Positions 30,134 to 36,675 of a DNA stretch of 51,911 nucleotides are shown piece after piece; the first letter of the stretch is position 1; every line of letters starts with the position of its first letter. This DNA is from Terriglobia bacterium (GTDB taxonomy: Bacteria; Acidobacteriota; Terriglobia; Bryobacterales; Bryobacteraceae). A model generated the notes under the pieces. It was not told the origin of the DNA, searched no databases, and was given only the letters and a program-made list of their open reading frames with translations. Position numbers and translations under genes: made by a program. The DNA is taken from the NCBI GenBank assembly GCA_025358575.1, contig JANYJA010000117.1, positions 1-51,911 on the forward strand, written 5' to 3'.

Positions 30134-30448
30134 TTACCCTAGCAGATCCAGCGCCGCCTGAATTTCGCTCATGGTGTGGCCGTCCCCGGTGCGCTTCGTC
30201 GACTCCAGCCCTCGCCGGTAAAATTCCCGCGCCTCGTCCATTTCGCCCAATTTCTCGCTTGCCTGCCCGCCGTGAAAGTAAGCCGCCGCATAATCGGGAT
30301 TGGTCTCGAGCAGCTTGCCGTACTCGGACACCGCCTGCTTCAGGTCCCCCGAATTTGCATACTCCATCGCTAACCCATAGCGCGCGAAACTATCATCGGG
30401 CTTCTGCGCAACCATGCTCTTCAATATTTCCAGCCGTTGAGTGGACAC
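30134..30448 (-). CDS. Small TPR-repeat protein
   Basis: The 104-residue product contains about two and a half tetratricopeptide repeats: KPDDSFARYGLAMEYANSGDLKQAVSEYGKLLETNPDY then AAAYFHGGQASEKLGEMDEAREFYRRGLE. It has no signal peptide and is likely a cytosolic protein-protein adaptor. It lies divergent from the thioesterase gene with 39 bp between them, and 117 bp upstream of rhlE on the same strand. Function unknown; small stand-alone TPR proteins like this are common in Acidobacteria. Confidence 0.85.
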   Translation of the reverse strand: MSTQRLEILKSMVAQKPDDSFARYGLAMEYANSGDLKQAVSEYGKLLETNPDYAAAYFHGGQASEKLGEMDEAREFYRRGLESTKRTGDGHTMSEIQAALDLLG

Positions 30449-30487
30449 TTCTTTTACGATACCGCGCGCAATCTATAATCGTTCGAG

Positions 30488-30964
30488 ATGCTTGAAGGAA
30501 AACCAGTCCGCTATTCCTATTCCGATTACTCGGAGCTTGCGCTCCCGAATGACGCTAACAGCCTGGGCAATCTTCTAGGCGGAAAAGTGATGCATTTGGT
30601 CGACCTGGCCGGCGCCATGGCCGCCATGCGCCATTCCCGAACTGTCGTTGTGACCGCCTCGGTGGATCACATGGATTTTATCCATCCGGTGCGCATCGGC
30701 CAGTTGGTTAAGCTGGTTTCCGCGGTGAATCGGGTGTTTCGCACCTCTATGGAAGTCGGCGTCAAGGTATTTGTCGAAGACCTAATTAAGGGCGAGATGC
30801 GCCACACCAGCTCGGCCTACCTGACGTTCGTCGCCATCGATTCAGCCGGCAATCGCATCCCAATTCCGCCTGTAATTCCGGAAACTTCTGTCGAAATCCG
30901 TCGCTACGAAGACGCTGGAGCACGACGCCAGTACCGACTCAGCAGCCGCAAGCCGCGCGAGTAA
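30488..30964 (+). CDS. Acyl-CoA thioesterase, hotdog fold (YciA/ACOT-like)
   Basis: The 158-residue product has the YciA/BACH-type hotdog layout: NDANSLGNLLGGKVMHLVDLAGAMAAMRHS with the catalytic asparagine and aspartate region, VTASVDHMDFIHPVRIGQLVKL, and HTSSAYLTFVAID. It hydrolyses acyl-CoA to free acid and CoA; chain-length preference is unknown. A second stretch, RYEDAGARRQYRL, is a usual C-terminal tail. It ends 7 bp from the convergent hfq stop. Confidence 0.92.
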   Translation: MLEGKPVRYSYSDYSELALPNDANSLGNLLGGKVMHLVDLAGAMAAMRHSRTVVVTASVDHMDFIHPVRIGQLVKLVSAVNRVFRTSMEVGVKVFVEDLIKGEMRHTSSAYLTFVAIDSAGNRIPIPPVIPETSVEIRRYEDAGARRQYRLSSRKPRE

Positions 30965-30971
30965 GCCAGCC

Positions 30972-31289
30972 CTATTCGCTCTCGTCTTTATACATATATT
31001 TGATATTGGGCTTATAGAGCAGCAGATTCGGCCCCTCCATGCGATTCACCTTCAGGCACGACTTGTCGTACCACTCAATCACCCCGTGTAAAGTCTCGCC
31101 ATCGCGCAACACAAAGACCATGGGCGTCTTGGTTTGCATCTGTTTTACGTAATAGAAGTTTTCCGCATTGGTCTGGTCGGGCGGAACAGGCTTCTTTAGG
31201 GGAACCTTGCGCGGAGGTGGCGGCGCCGCGGCCTGCTCTTTGAATTCATTGAAAGATGGACGAATCAATTTTCGATTGGCAGACTCCAC
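30972..31289 (-). CDS. hfq: Hfq-like RNA chaperone with N-terminal extension
   Basis: The C-terminal 65 residues are an Sm/Hfq domain: NAENFYYVKQMQTKTPMVFVLRDGETLHGVIEWYDKSCLKVNR (Sm1), then LLLYKPNIKYMYKDE in place of the usual YKHAIST of Sm2. Ahead of it is a basic, proline-rich extension (AAAPPPPRKVPLKKPVPP). I place the start at GTG 31289 because AAGGAAGG lies five bases upstream; the frame can extend to 31394 without a ribosome site. Hfq hexamers bring sRNAs and mRNAs together. The KYMY ending lacks the histidine of the usual proximal-face YKH, so RNA binding there may differ. Confidence 0.82.
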   Translation of the reverse strand: MESANRKLIRPSFNEFKEQAAAPPPPRKVPLKKPVPPDQTNAENFYYVKQMQTKTPMVFVLRDGETLHGVIEWYDKSCLKVNRMEGPNLLLYKPNIKYMYKDESE

Positions 31290-31294
31290 GGATA

Positions 31295-31302
31295 CCTTCC
31301 TT
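31295..31302 (-). promoter_or_regulatory. Ribosome binding site selecting GTG start of hfq
   Basis: AAGGAAGG on the minus strand, five bases before GTG 31289. The longer open frame upstream has no comparable signal, so this decides the start. Confidence 0.6.
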
Positions 31303-31513
31303 GAGACGAAACCGGCTTCGACGCTCCCGTGATCCCACAGCAAACAGGGAGGTTGGTTAGATGAATTGGTTCGACTTAGGTCTATTGTTATCACATGATA
31401 CGGAACCCCGCAAGATCCGTGGCGCCAAAATCGAGGGGAATCTCCTCATCTCTTCTCTCCTCTTACCATCCGTGGGATAGGGCTCAAGAACCGAAGCCCG
31501 CAGACGGATAGCC

Positions 31514-31883
31514 GAATCGGACCTCGGTTTGTGGAATGACGGGCACATCGAAAAACTGGCCCGGATCACGCGGATGCTTAAGAATGCAGCGCAGTGCCTG
31601 GAATCCAGCTTGCCCATAGGCGCAAGGGCAGCCGCCGTGCGCGCGGTTCGCGCGGGATTCGAAGTCATCGAGCTTGTGATTCCCGGTTCATGTCATGGCT
31701 TCTCCGAATTTCGGCGCAAGACTGGGCCGAAGGCGGGGGGCAACTGGAAGACTCACCGAGCCCAAGCAGGCCGACGACATAATCCGCGAAGGCAAAGCCG
31801 ACATCGTTCTTCTTGCCCGCGCGTTTTTGCACAATCCATACTGGCCCTATCGCGCCCCAAAGGTTGTGGGTTTTAAAAGATAA
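31514..31883 (+). pseudogene. Remnant of an Old Yellow Enzyme-type NADH:flavin oxidoreductase (NamA/YqjM-like)
   Basis: Fragments in three frames match successive parts of the family: SDLGLWNDGHIEKLARITRMLK, then VPGIQLAHRRKGS (family: GIQLAHAGRK), then AVRAGFEVIEL and HGFSEF (family: AGFEVIEIHAAHGY), then LTEPKQADDIIREGKADIVLLARAFLHNPYWPYRA and a stop at 31881. Most of the barrel between the HGF and LTEP segments is missing, as is the N-terminus, so only about a third of a normal gene of about 1.1 kb remains. It is a decayed, internally deleted copy. Names of segments rest on remembered family motifs. Confidence 0.78.
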
Positions 31884-32034
31884 GTGATGCCGGTGCAGTA
31901 TCAACGCGCCGAATAAGCTCCTCATCCCGCTCTTCCGTCACCGTCATCTCCACCCGTGCCGGATTCAGGTTGTGCATCAACTCTTCAATTTCGTCCGGAC
32001 CGCGCCCAGCAATAGCGCGCGGAGTTTATGTGGC

Positions 32035-32050
32035 AGGGACACATGTCCCT
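32035..32050. repeat. Short perfect inverted repeat
   Basis: AGGGACA at 32035-32041 and TGTCCCT at 32044-32050 are separated by two bases and followed by tttt. It could fold as a 6-bp stem with a four-base loop. It may be a weak terminator, a protein site or part of a dispersed repeat; nothing else in the window repeats it as far as I saw. Confidence 0.4.
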
Positions 32051-32348
32051 TTTCAGTAGTCGTAAAAGCGAAAGCGGTCTCAAGACCACGGCGCGAGCGG
32101 TTTATGAAACGAAAATTGACGGCGCTCTCGGCGGAGTCGCCGGAAAATACCGAAAGTTCGCAGGTTCGCGAGCGTCCGGTGTTGGAACACAACTGGCAAC
32201 GGCAACCGCGGCCACAATTGAATCATAGATCCCGCAGCGGAATGCCCGGATCTTTCTTTCATCGGTAAGTGCCAATTCCCCTATTGAATAGGGTTCTGTA
32301 TCGAAAATCCGACTTCCTCGCTGATATAGTAAGACCATTCGCCGTACT

Positions 32349-33068
32349 ATGGATTCCTTCGCTCTGTCCGACAAGGGGTTGGTCCGCACCAACAACGAAG
32401 ACTATTGCCGCGTCCTACCCGACCTCAGCCTTTACCTGCTTGCCGACGGAATGGGCGGCGCCAAAGGTGGCGAGACAGCCTCGCACCTCGCGGTTGAGAC
32501 CGTTACTGAAATCGTCTCCGCCGCTCCGGTGCGTGACGCTTCCGTCCTGCTGCATGCATTCGAGGAAGCCAACGCGCGCGTGCTGACGGCCGCAAGCCGC
32601 GATTCCAAATTGGAAGGCATGGGCACCACCCTCGTTGCCGCGCTCGCCATCGCGCCTCAGGAATTAGCCGTGGTCAGCGTAGGCGATAGCCGCGCCTATC
32701 TTTTTTCTAACGGCGAACTCAACCCGGTCACCGAAGACCAGACTTGGGTGCGCGAAGTGGGCATCCCCCTCGGTCTCGACGCCGATGCCATCAAGCGTCA
32801 CCCCATGCGCCACGTGCTCACCATGGCCATCGGCGTCAGCGCCACTCTCGTCAAGCGTTACTACTCCGTAGTCCTTGAACCCCTCGCAACGCTGCTTCTT
32901 TGCAGCGATGGACTGCATGGCGTAGTCGATTCCGCCCTCATCGCAAAGATTTTGGGAGAAAACGGAACGTCGGGAGCCACTTTGGAACTGAAGTGCAGAA
33001 ATCTGATCCAAGCGGCTTGCGAGGCCGGCGCGCCGGACAACGTTTCCGTGGTCCTCGTTCAGGCCTGA
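32349..33068 (+). CDS. PP2C-family protein serine/threonine phosphatase
   Basis: The 239-residue cytosolic protein has the PP2C metal and phosphate sites: RTNNEDYCRVLP, LLADGMGGAKGGE, SVGDSRAYLF, TLLLCSDGLHGVV and APDNVSVVLVQA. It dephosphorylates serine/threonine phosphoproteins or acts like PrpC opposite Hanks-type kinases, but no kinase gene lies in the window. It is the first gene of a four-gene unit whose other members are exported Ig-like and propeller-like proteins, an unusual association. Its 3' end overlaps the proposed start of the next gene. Confidence 0.94.
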   Translation: MDSFALSDKGLVRTNNEDYCRVLPDLSLYLLADGMGGAKGGETASHLAVETVTEIVSAAPVRDASVLLHAFEEANARVLTAASRDSKLEGMGTTLVAALAIAPQELAVVSVGDSRAYLFSNGELNPVTEDQTWVREVGIPLGLDADAIKRHPMRHVLTMAIGVSATLVKRYYSVVLEPLATLLLCSDGLHGVVDSALIAKILGENGTSGATLELKCRNLIQAACEAGAPDNVSVVLVQA

Positions 33069-33742
33069 CCGCCCTCACAGTAGCCGCGCTGCTGAGCGGC
33101 GCCCCGAATCTCTTAAGCCAAATCGCCATTCTGCAAGTGCAGGTTGTCGAAGGGGATGGAGCCGTTCATGCCACTGGTTCCAAGGCGTCCCGCCCCATCG
33201 TCGTCCAAGTCACCGATGAAACCGGCAGTGCAGTCGAAGGAGCCACCGTGAGCTTCCGCCTTCCCGACGAAGGCCCCACCGGGATCTTCGCGAGTGGTAT
33301 TCGCACCGATCTTGTGATTACCGACGCGCACGGCCGCGCCGCACTGCGCAGTCTACAGTTCGGTCGAACTCCCGGCCAGCTTCAGATACGCATCACGGCC
33401 GCGAAAGGCGAAGCTCGCGCGGGCACGCTCTCCACCCAAATTCTTGGAGGTAAAGGATCGCCTGCCGCCTCGACTCTTGCCCCGGCTTCCGTTGCTACGC
33501 GCGCGGCCGAAGCGCCCCCCAGTGGATGGACTCCCAACTCCGCTCCCTCCGGATTTGCGCGAACGGGTGCCGGTGACTCTCACCGCAAGCTATGGATCGT
33601 CATCGGTCTTGCGGCTGCTTCCGGAGCGGGCGCGGCATTCGCCTTCCGCGGCCGCGGACCATCTACCGCTTCCGCTGCCAGCACTTCGGGATCGTTGCCG
33701 CCCAACATCGGCCCCCCCACTATCACCATCGGGCACCCTTGA
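33017..33742 (+). CDS. Exported Big_1-like Ig-domain protein with C-terminal membrane segment
   Basis: The product has an N-terminal signal sequence (LTALTVAALLSGAPNLLSQ) and one bacterial Ig-like domain of invasin/Big_1 type: RPIVVQVTDETGSAVEGATVSFRLP, TGIFASG, VITDAHGRAALRSLQFGRTPGQLQIRITA. A serine/proline/alanine-rich linker, a hydrophobic segment (LWIVIGLAAASGAGAAFAF) and a short tail ending PPTITIGHP follow. No ATG is available. I chose TTG 33017 because it gives an arginine-rich n-region before the hydrophobic core; a CTG at 33065 overlapping the phosphatase stop is the other option. It is packed between the phosphatase and the gene at 33751. Function unknown. Confidence 0.78.
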   Translation: MRGRRAGQRFRGPRSGLTALTVAALLSGAPNLLSQIAILQVQVVEGDGAVHATGSKASRPIVVQVTDETGSAVEGATVSFRLPDEGPTGIFASGIRTDLVITDAHGRAALRSLQFGRTPGQLQIRITAAKGEARAGTLSTQILGGKGSPAASTLAPASVATRAAEAPPSGWTPNSAPSGFARTGAGDSHRKLWIVIGLAAASGAGAAFAFRGRGPSTASAASTSGSLPPNIGPPTITIGHP

Positions 33743-33750
33743 GAGGTTCT

Positions 33751-34560
33751 ATGAGACGCACGTTTCTGGTCACGGCCCTGTTTTCCGCGGCGCTGGCAGC
33801 GGGTCAATCTATCTCCGCGCCGCTGGTTGCCGTGTTTCGCGACGATTCGCAGCATCTGCAGCGCGCCCTCGGTGTCCCCGAAGCACTGACCGTTCGCGCC
33901 GCCTCCCAGCCCGATGTGGTCTGGAATTCGTCCTTTAATGGCAAGTCCGGAATAGTCAAGACCGCCACCCAGATCAGGATTCTTGACGAAACCGGTGCCG
34001 TCGCCAATTCCTTCGACGCTCCGGAAGGCGACGCCCTGTTCGCCTTCTCGGGCAACGGGTCGCCTGCCCTCGTGTTTTTCGCCTCCACCGGCGACGTTTG
34101 GCGCGTCACCGCCGATGGACTTCAAGACAGTCCCATGCCTACCGTCGGCCTCTTTGACGACGTACTGGCGATTGACGAAGCTTCAGCCCGCGATGTCGGC
34201 TTAGTCGCTCGATCCGGCGAAGACTTCTTCATCGCACGCATGAACTTCAATACCGGCGAAATCATCACCCGCGCAACCCTGCCCGCGATTACTGTGGCAA
34301 TTGCGATTGGGCCGTCGTTCCTTCTCGCCGACGAGCGGGGCCTGCTGCTCCGCTCGGCCGCCGGCCAATTGACTCGCCTCAGCACGGGCGTCGATCTCTC
34401 GCGCGGCGTGCACGCGCTTAACCGCGTCAGCGCGGACCGCGTGCGCATCGCTCTCCAGGACGAATCCTACCTGATGCGGCTCAGTTCCTCCGGAATCCCC
34501 GAAATGACGCGTCTTCCGGCAGCCGCCGCAACCGCCGCACCCCTCGGAGCACAGCAATGA
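33751..34560 (+). CDS. Exported protein with beta-propeller-like repeats, unknown function
   Basis: The 269-residue product starts at ATG 33751 after GAGAGG, with a signal peptide (MRRTFLVTALFSAALAAGQ). The mature part consists of short strand-like repeats such as IRILDETGAVANSFDAPEGDALFAFSGNGSPALVFFASTGDVWRVTADGL and FLLADERGLLLRSAAGQLTRL, which resemble blades of a beta-propeller, though I cannot name a family. Nine bases separate it from the preceding gene and it overlaps the next by 4 bp (ATGA), so all three exported proteins are made together. Confidence 0.8.
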   Translation: MRRTFLVTALFSAALAAGQSISAPLVAVFRDDSQHLQRALGVPEALTVRAASQPDVVWNSSFNGKSGIVKTATQIRILDETGAVANSFDAPEGDALFAFSGNGSPALVFFASTGDVWRVTADGLQDSPMPTVGLFDDVLAIDEASARDVGLVARSGEDFFIARMNFNTGEIITRATLPAITVAIAIGPSFLLADERGLLLRSAAGQLTRLSTGVDLSRGVHALNRVSADRVRIALQDESYLMRLSSSGIPEMTRLPAAAATAAPLGAQQ

Positions 34561-35942
34561 CGCTTCGTTTCCTCGCTCGCCTACTTCACGCGATCAGTCT
34601 GCTGGCCTTGCTCGCCGCGCCTGGCTTCGCGCAACTTGTTCTCAAAAATGGCGGCGACATCGTAGGCCCGTCTTTGACCTTGCCCTCAGTCACTCCAGGC
34701 GATACGCTCGATACCCTACTCACTCTCACCAATACGGGTGCCTCCACCATCACCGTATCCAAGCTCGCGCTCGGCGGCAGCGCTTTCTCGCTGCGCGACT
34801 ATCCCGCTTTGCCCAAGGTACTCGGCCCGGGCGAGTCGCTGACGTTTACTTTGCGCTTCGCCCCCACCCAAGTCGCATCGTACAGCGCATCGGTCATCGC
34901 CGGCACCGTGTCGTTCTTCGTTCTCGCCAAAACGACCTATGGTCCCACCCTCTACTACGCCGATGCCTCCGGGGCCCTTCAGCCAGTAATCGATACCCTC
35001 GGTGTCGATCTAGGACCTGTGCAGCGAGGCCTGCAAATCACCCGCAAATTCACTCTTCAAAACAACAACCTGCAGACCGTCACGGTGAATAGACTTTCCA
35101 TCGCCGGTGATTTTCGGCTCGCGCAAGTCATCTCAGCGCCATTTACTCTGGCCAGCGGCCAGCCCACCAGCTTCAATGTGATCTCCATTCCTGGGGCCGG
35201 CACGTCCGGAATTCTCAGCGGCACTCTTTTTGTGGACGCGAAAACCGTGTCCCTGCGCGGTCAGCTTGTCGCCCCCGTTTTACCCAAGCCGTCTATCGGC
35301 TTCTCCTCTACTGATGTGAACAGCTCAACGCAGACCGATGTCACCATCAATCTGGACGCCCCCGCCCCGTCAGCCGCCACTGGAACACTGGAACTAATAC
35401 TGCAAAACGGGCCGGTGGGAGCGGCTCCCGATTCCGGGATGATCTTTCCCGCCACCGGTGCCGCGAGTGCCACCTTTACGGTGGCGGCCGGAGAAAGCGT
35501 CGGCCGGTTCGCTGGAAAGCCTTCGATCACCGTTCAAACCGGGACCACGGCTGGCGATTTGCTCTTCACCGCGAAGCTCGGCGACACCCAGTCAACCGCG
35601 ACGTTATCCATCGCCAAGTCCGCGGTCGCCCTTACCACGGTCCATGCTACGCGAACTGGAACCGGACTTCAGGTTGAGCTAGTCGGCTTCGACAACACCC
35701 GTACCGTCGGCAGCATAGCTTTTACATTTTACGATGTTGTCGGACATCCACTGGGCTCCACCTATACCGTGAACCTGCTCAGTAACTTCCAAACTTATTT
35801 CCAAAGCTCCACCGTGGGCGGAATCTTCGATTTGAAAGCCGTCTTCCCGGTAACCAGCGGCTCTGTCAACGTGGTGGACACCGTGGACATCCGCATCGCC
35901 AACAGCGTCTCCGCCACGTCCGCCCCGCGCGCCAAGTTCTAA
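34557..35942 (+). CDS. Exported ASH-like/choice-of-anchor D domain protein
   Basis: The 461-residue product has a signal peptide (LLHAISLLALLAAPGFAQ) and at least two ASPM-SPD-2-Hydin/choice-of-anchor D-type Ig modules: PSLTLPSVTPGDTLDTLLTLTNTGASTITVSKLALGGSAFSL then LGPGESLTFTLRFAPTQVASYSA, and a second around GVDLGPVQRGLQITRKFTLQNNNLQTVTVNRLSI. Further beta-sandwich-like sequence follows. Such proteins are usually extracellular or periplasmic scaffolds. It is the last of the phosphatase unit; the ABC transporter ATPase follows 28 bp later. Confidence 0.84.
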   Translation: MTLRFLARLLHAISLLALLAAPGFAQLVLKNGGDIVGPSLTLPSVTPGDTLDTLLTLTNTGASTITVSKLALGGSAFSLRDYPALPKVLGPGESLTFTLRFAPTQVASYSASVIAGTVSFFVLAKTTYGPTLYYADASGALQPVIDTLGVDLGPVQRGLQITRKFTLQNNNLQTVTVNRLSIAGDFRLAQVISAPFTLASGQPTSFNVISIPGAGTSGILSGTLFVDAKTVSLRGQLVAPVLPKPSIGFSSTDVNSSTQTDVTINLDAPAPSAATGTLELILQNGPVGAAPDSGMIFPATGAASATFTVAAGESVGRFAGKPSITVQTGTTAGDLLFTAKLGDTQSTATLSIAKSAVALTTVHATRTGTGLQVELVGFDNTRTVGSIAFTFYDVVGHPLGSTYTVNLLSNFQTYFQSSTVGGIFDLKAVFPVTSGSVNVVDTVDIRIANSVSATSAPRAKF

Positions 35943-35970
35943 GCCGGCTTCAACGTGAAATAATAGAGGA

Positions 35971-36666
35971 TTGCCTCCGCCATCCCCGCGCCTGAAACTG
36001 TGTTCGGTTTTTAGGACCTATCGGATTAACGATCAGAAGCTCAACGCTTTGCAGGACATCTCCCTCTCCGCGGAAGCCGGCACAGTCACGGCTCTGCTGG
36101 GGCGCAGCGGATGCGGGAAATCCACTTTGCTCAATCTTGCCGGTGCCATGGACTTCCCCTCTTCCGGTGAAGTGCTCATCGAAGGCCGCTCCACCAGTTC
36201 ACTCAATGAAGCCGATCTCACCGCGCTTCGCCGCACGCGGATCGGATTCGTTTTCCAGTTCTTCCAGCTTCTTCCGACGCTCACGGTGCTTGAGAATGTG
36301 GAACTCCCGCTCCTTCTCTCTGGCGCCGCCAATGCCGCCCAGACCGCGCGCGACCGCCTTCAGTGGGTGGGCCTTGAAGACCGCGCCACTTCACTACCCC
36401 ACCAGCTCTCCGGCGGCCAGATGCAGCGTGTCGCCGTGGCCCGCGCCCTTGTGCAATCGCCCGATATCCTTATCGCCGATGAGCCCACTGGCAATCTCGA
36501 TACGGGCAGTGGCGATTTGGTTTTGAACCTGATCTCCCGCAGCGCGCGGGAATTTGGCGCCGCCGTTCTCATGGCGACGCACAGCGCTGAAGCCGCGTCC
36601 ATCGCCCAAGTCCGCGTGCGCATGCGCGATGGACGCATCGAAGACATCGAGCGTAGTCGAAACTAA
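35971..36666 (+). CDS. ABC transporter ATP-binding protein (LolD/MacB type)
   Basis: The 231-residue ATPase has Walker A LLGRSGCGKSTLL, the Q-loop FVFQFFQLLPTLTVLENVELPL, signature LSGGQMQRVAVARAL, Walker B DILIADEPTGNLDT and the H-loop MATHS. The FQ-LLP-TVLENVELPL stretch and DEPTGNLD are characteristic of the MacB/LolD/FtsE group, which drives mechanotransmission rather than transport through a channel. The permease at 36676 is its partner. The annotated TTG at 35971 has GAGGA immediately before it, too close to be an efficient ribosome site, so the start is uncertain. Confidence 0.92.
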   Translation: MPPPSPRLKLCSVFRTYRINDQKLNALQDISLSAEAGTVTALLGRSGCGKSTLLNLAGAMDFPSSGEVLIEGRSTSSLNEADLTALRRTRIGFVFQFFQLLPTLTVLENVELPLLLSGAANAAQTARDRLQWVGLEDRATSLPHQLSGGQMQRVAVARALVQSPDILIADEPTGNLDTGSGDLVLNLISRSAREFGAAVLMATHSAEAASIAQVRVRMRDGRIEDIERSRN

Positions 36667-36675
36667 GGCCGTCCG

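Larger units (their letters stand above)
31290..32348. other. Gene-poor region of about 1.06 kb
   Basis: Apart from the Old Yellow Enzyme remnant (31514-31883) and a short inverted repeat at 32035, no supported gene was found. The part 31290-31513 probably holds the hfq leader and promoter. The part 31884-32348 has several short overlapping frames on both strands with no recognisable family and no ribosome sites, and looks like decayed coding sequence plus the upstream region of the phosphatase gene. Confidence 0.7.

Noticed and set aside
31876-32022. Minus-strand frame with RGPDEIEELMHNLNPARVE
   Set aside because: It is bounded by a stop upstream, has no start signal and no family I recognise. 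It may be part of a decayed gene but cannot be supported.
32028-32395. Several short frames on both strands between the flavoenzyme remnant and the phosphatase
   Set aside because: They overlap each other, lack ribosome sites and show no family motifs; treated as non-coding.
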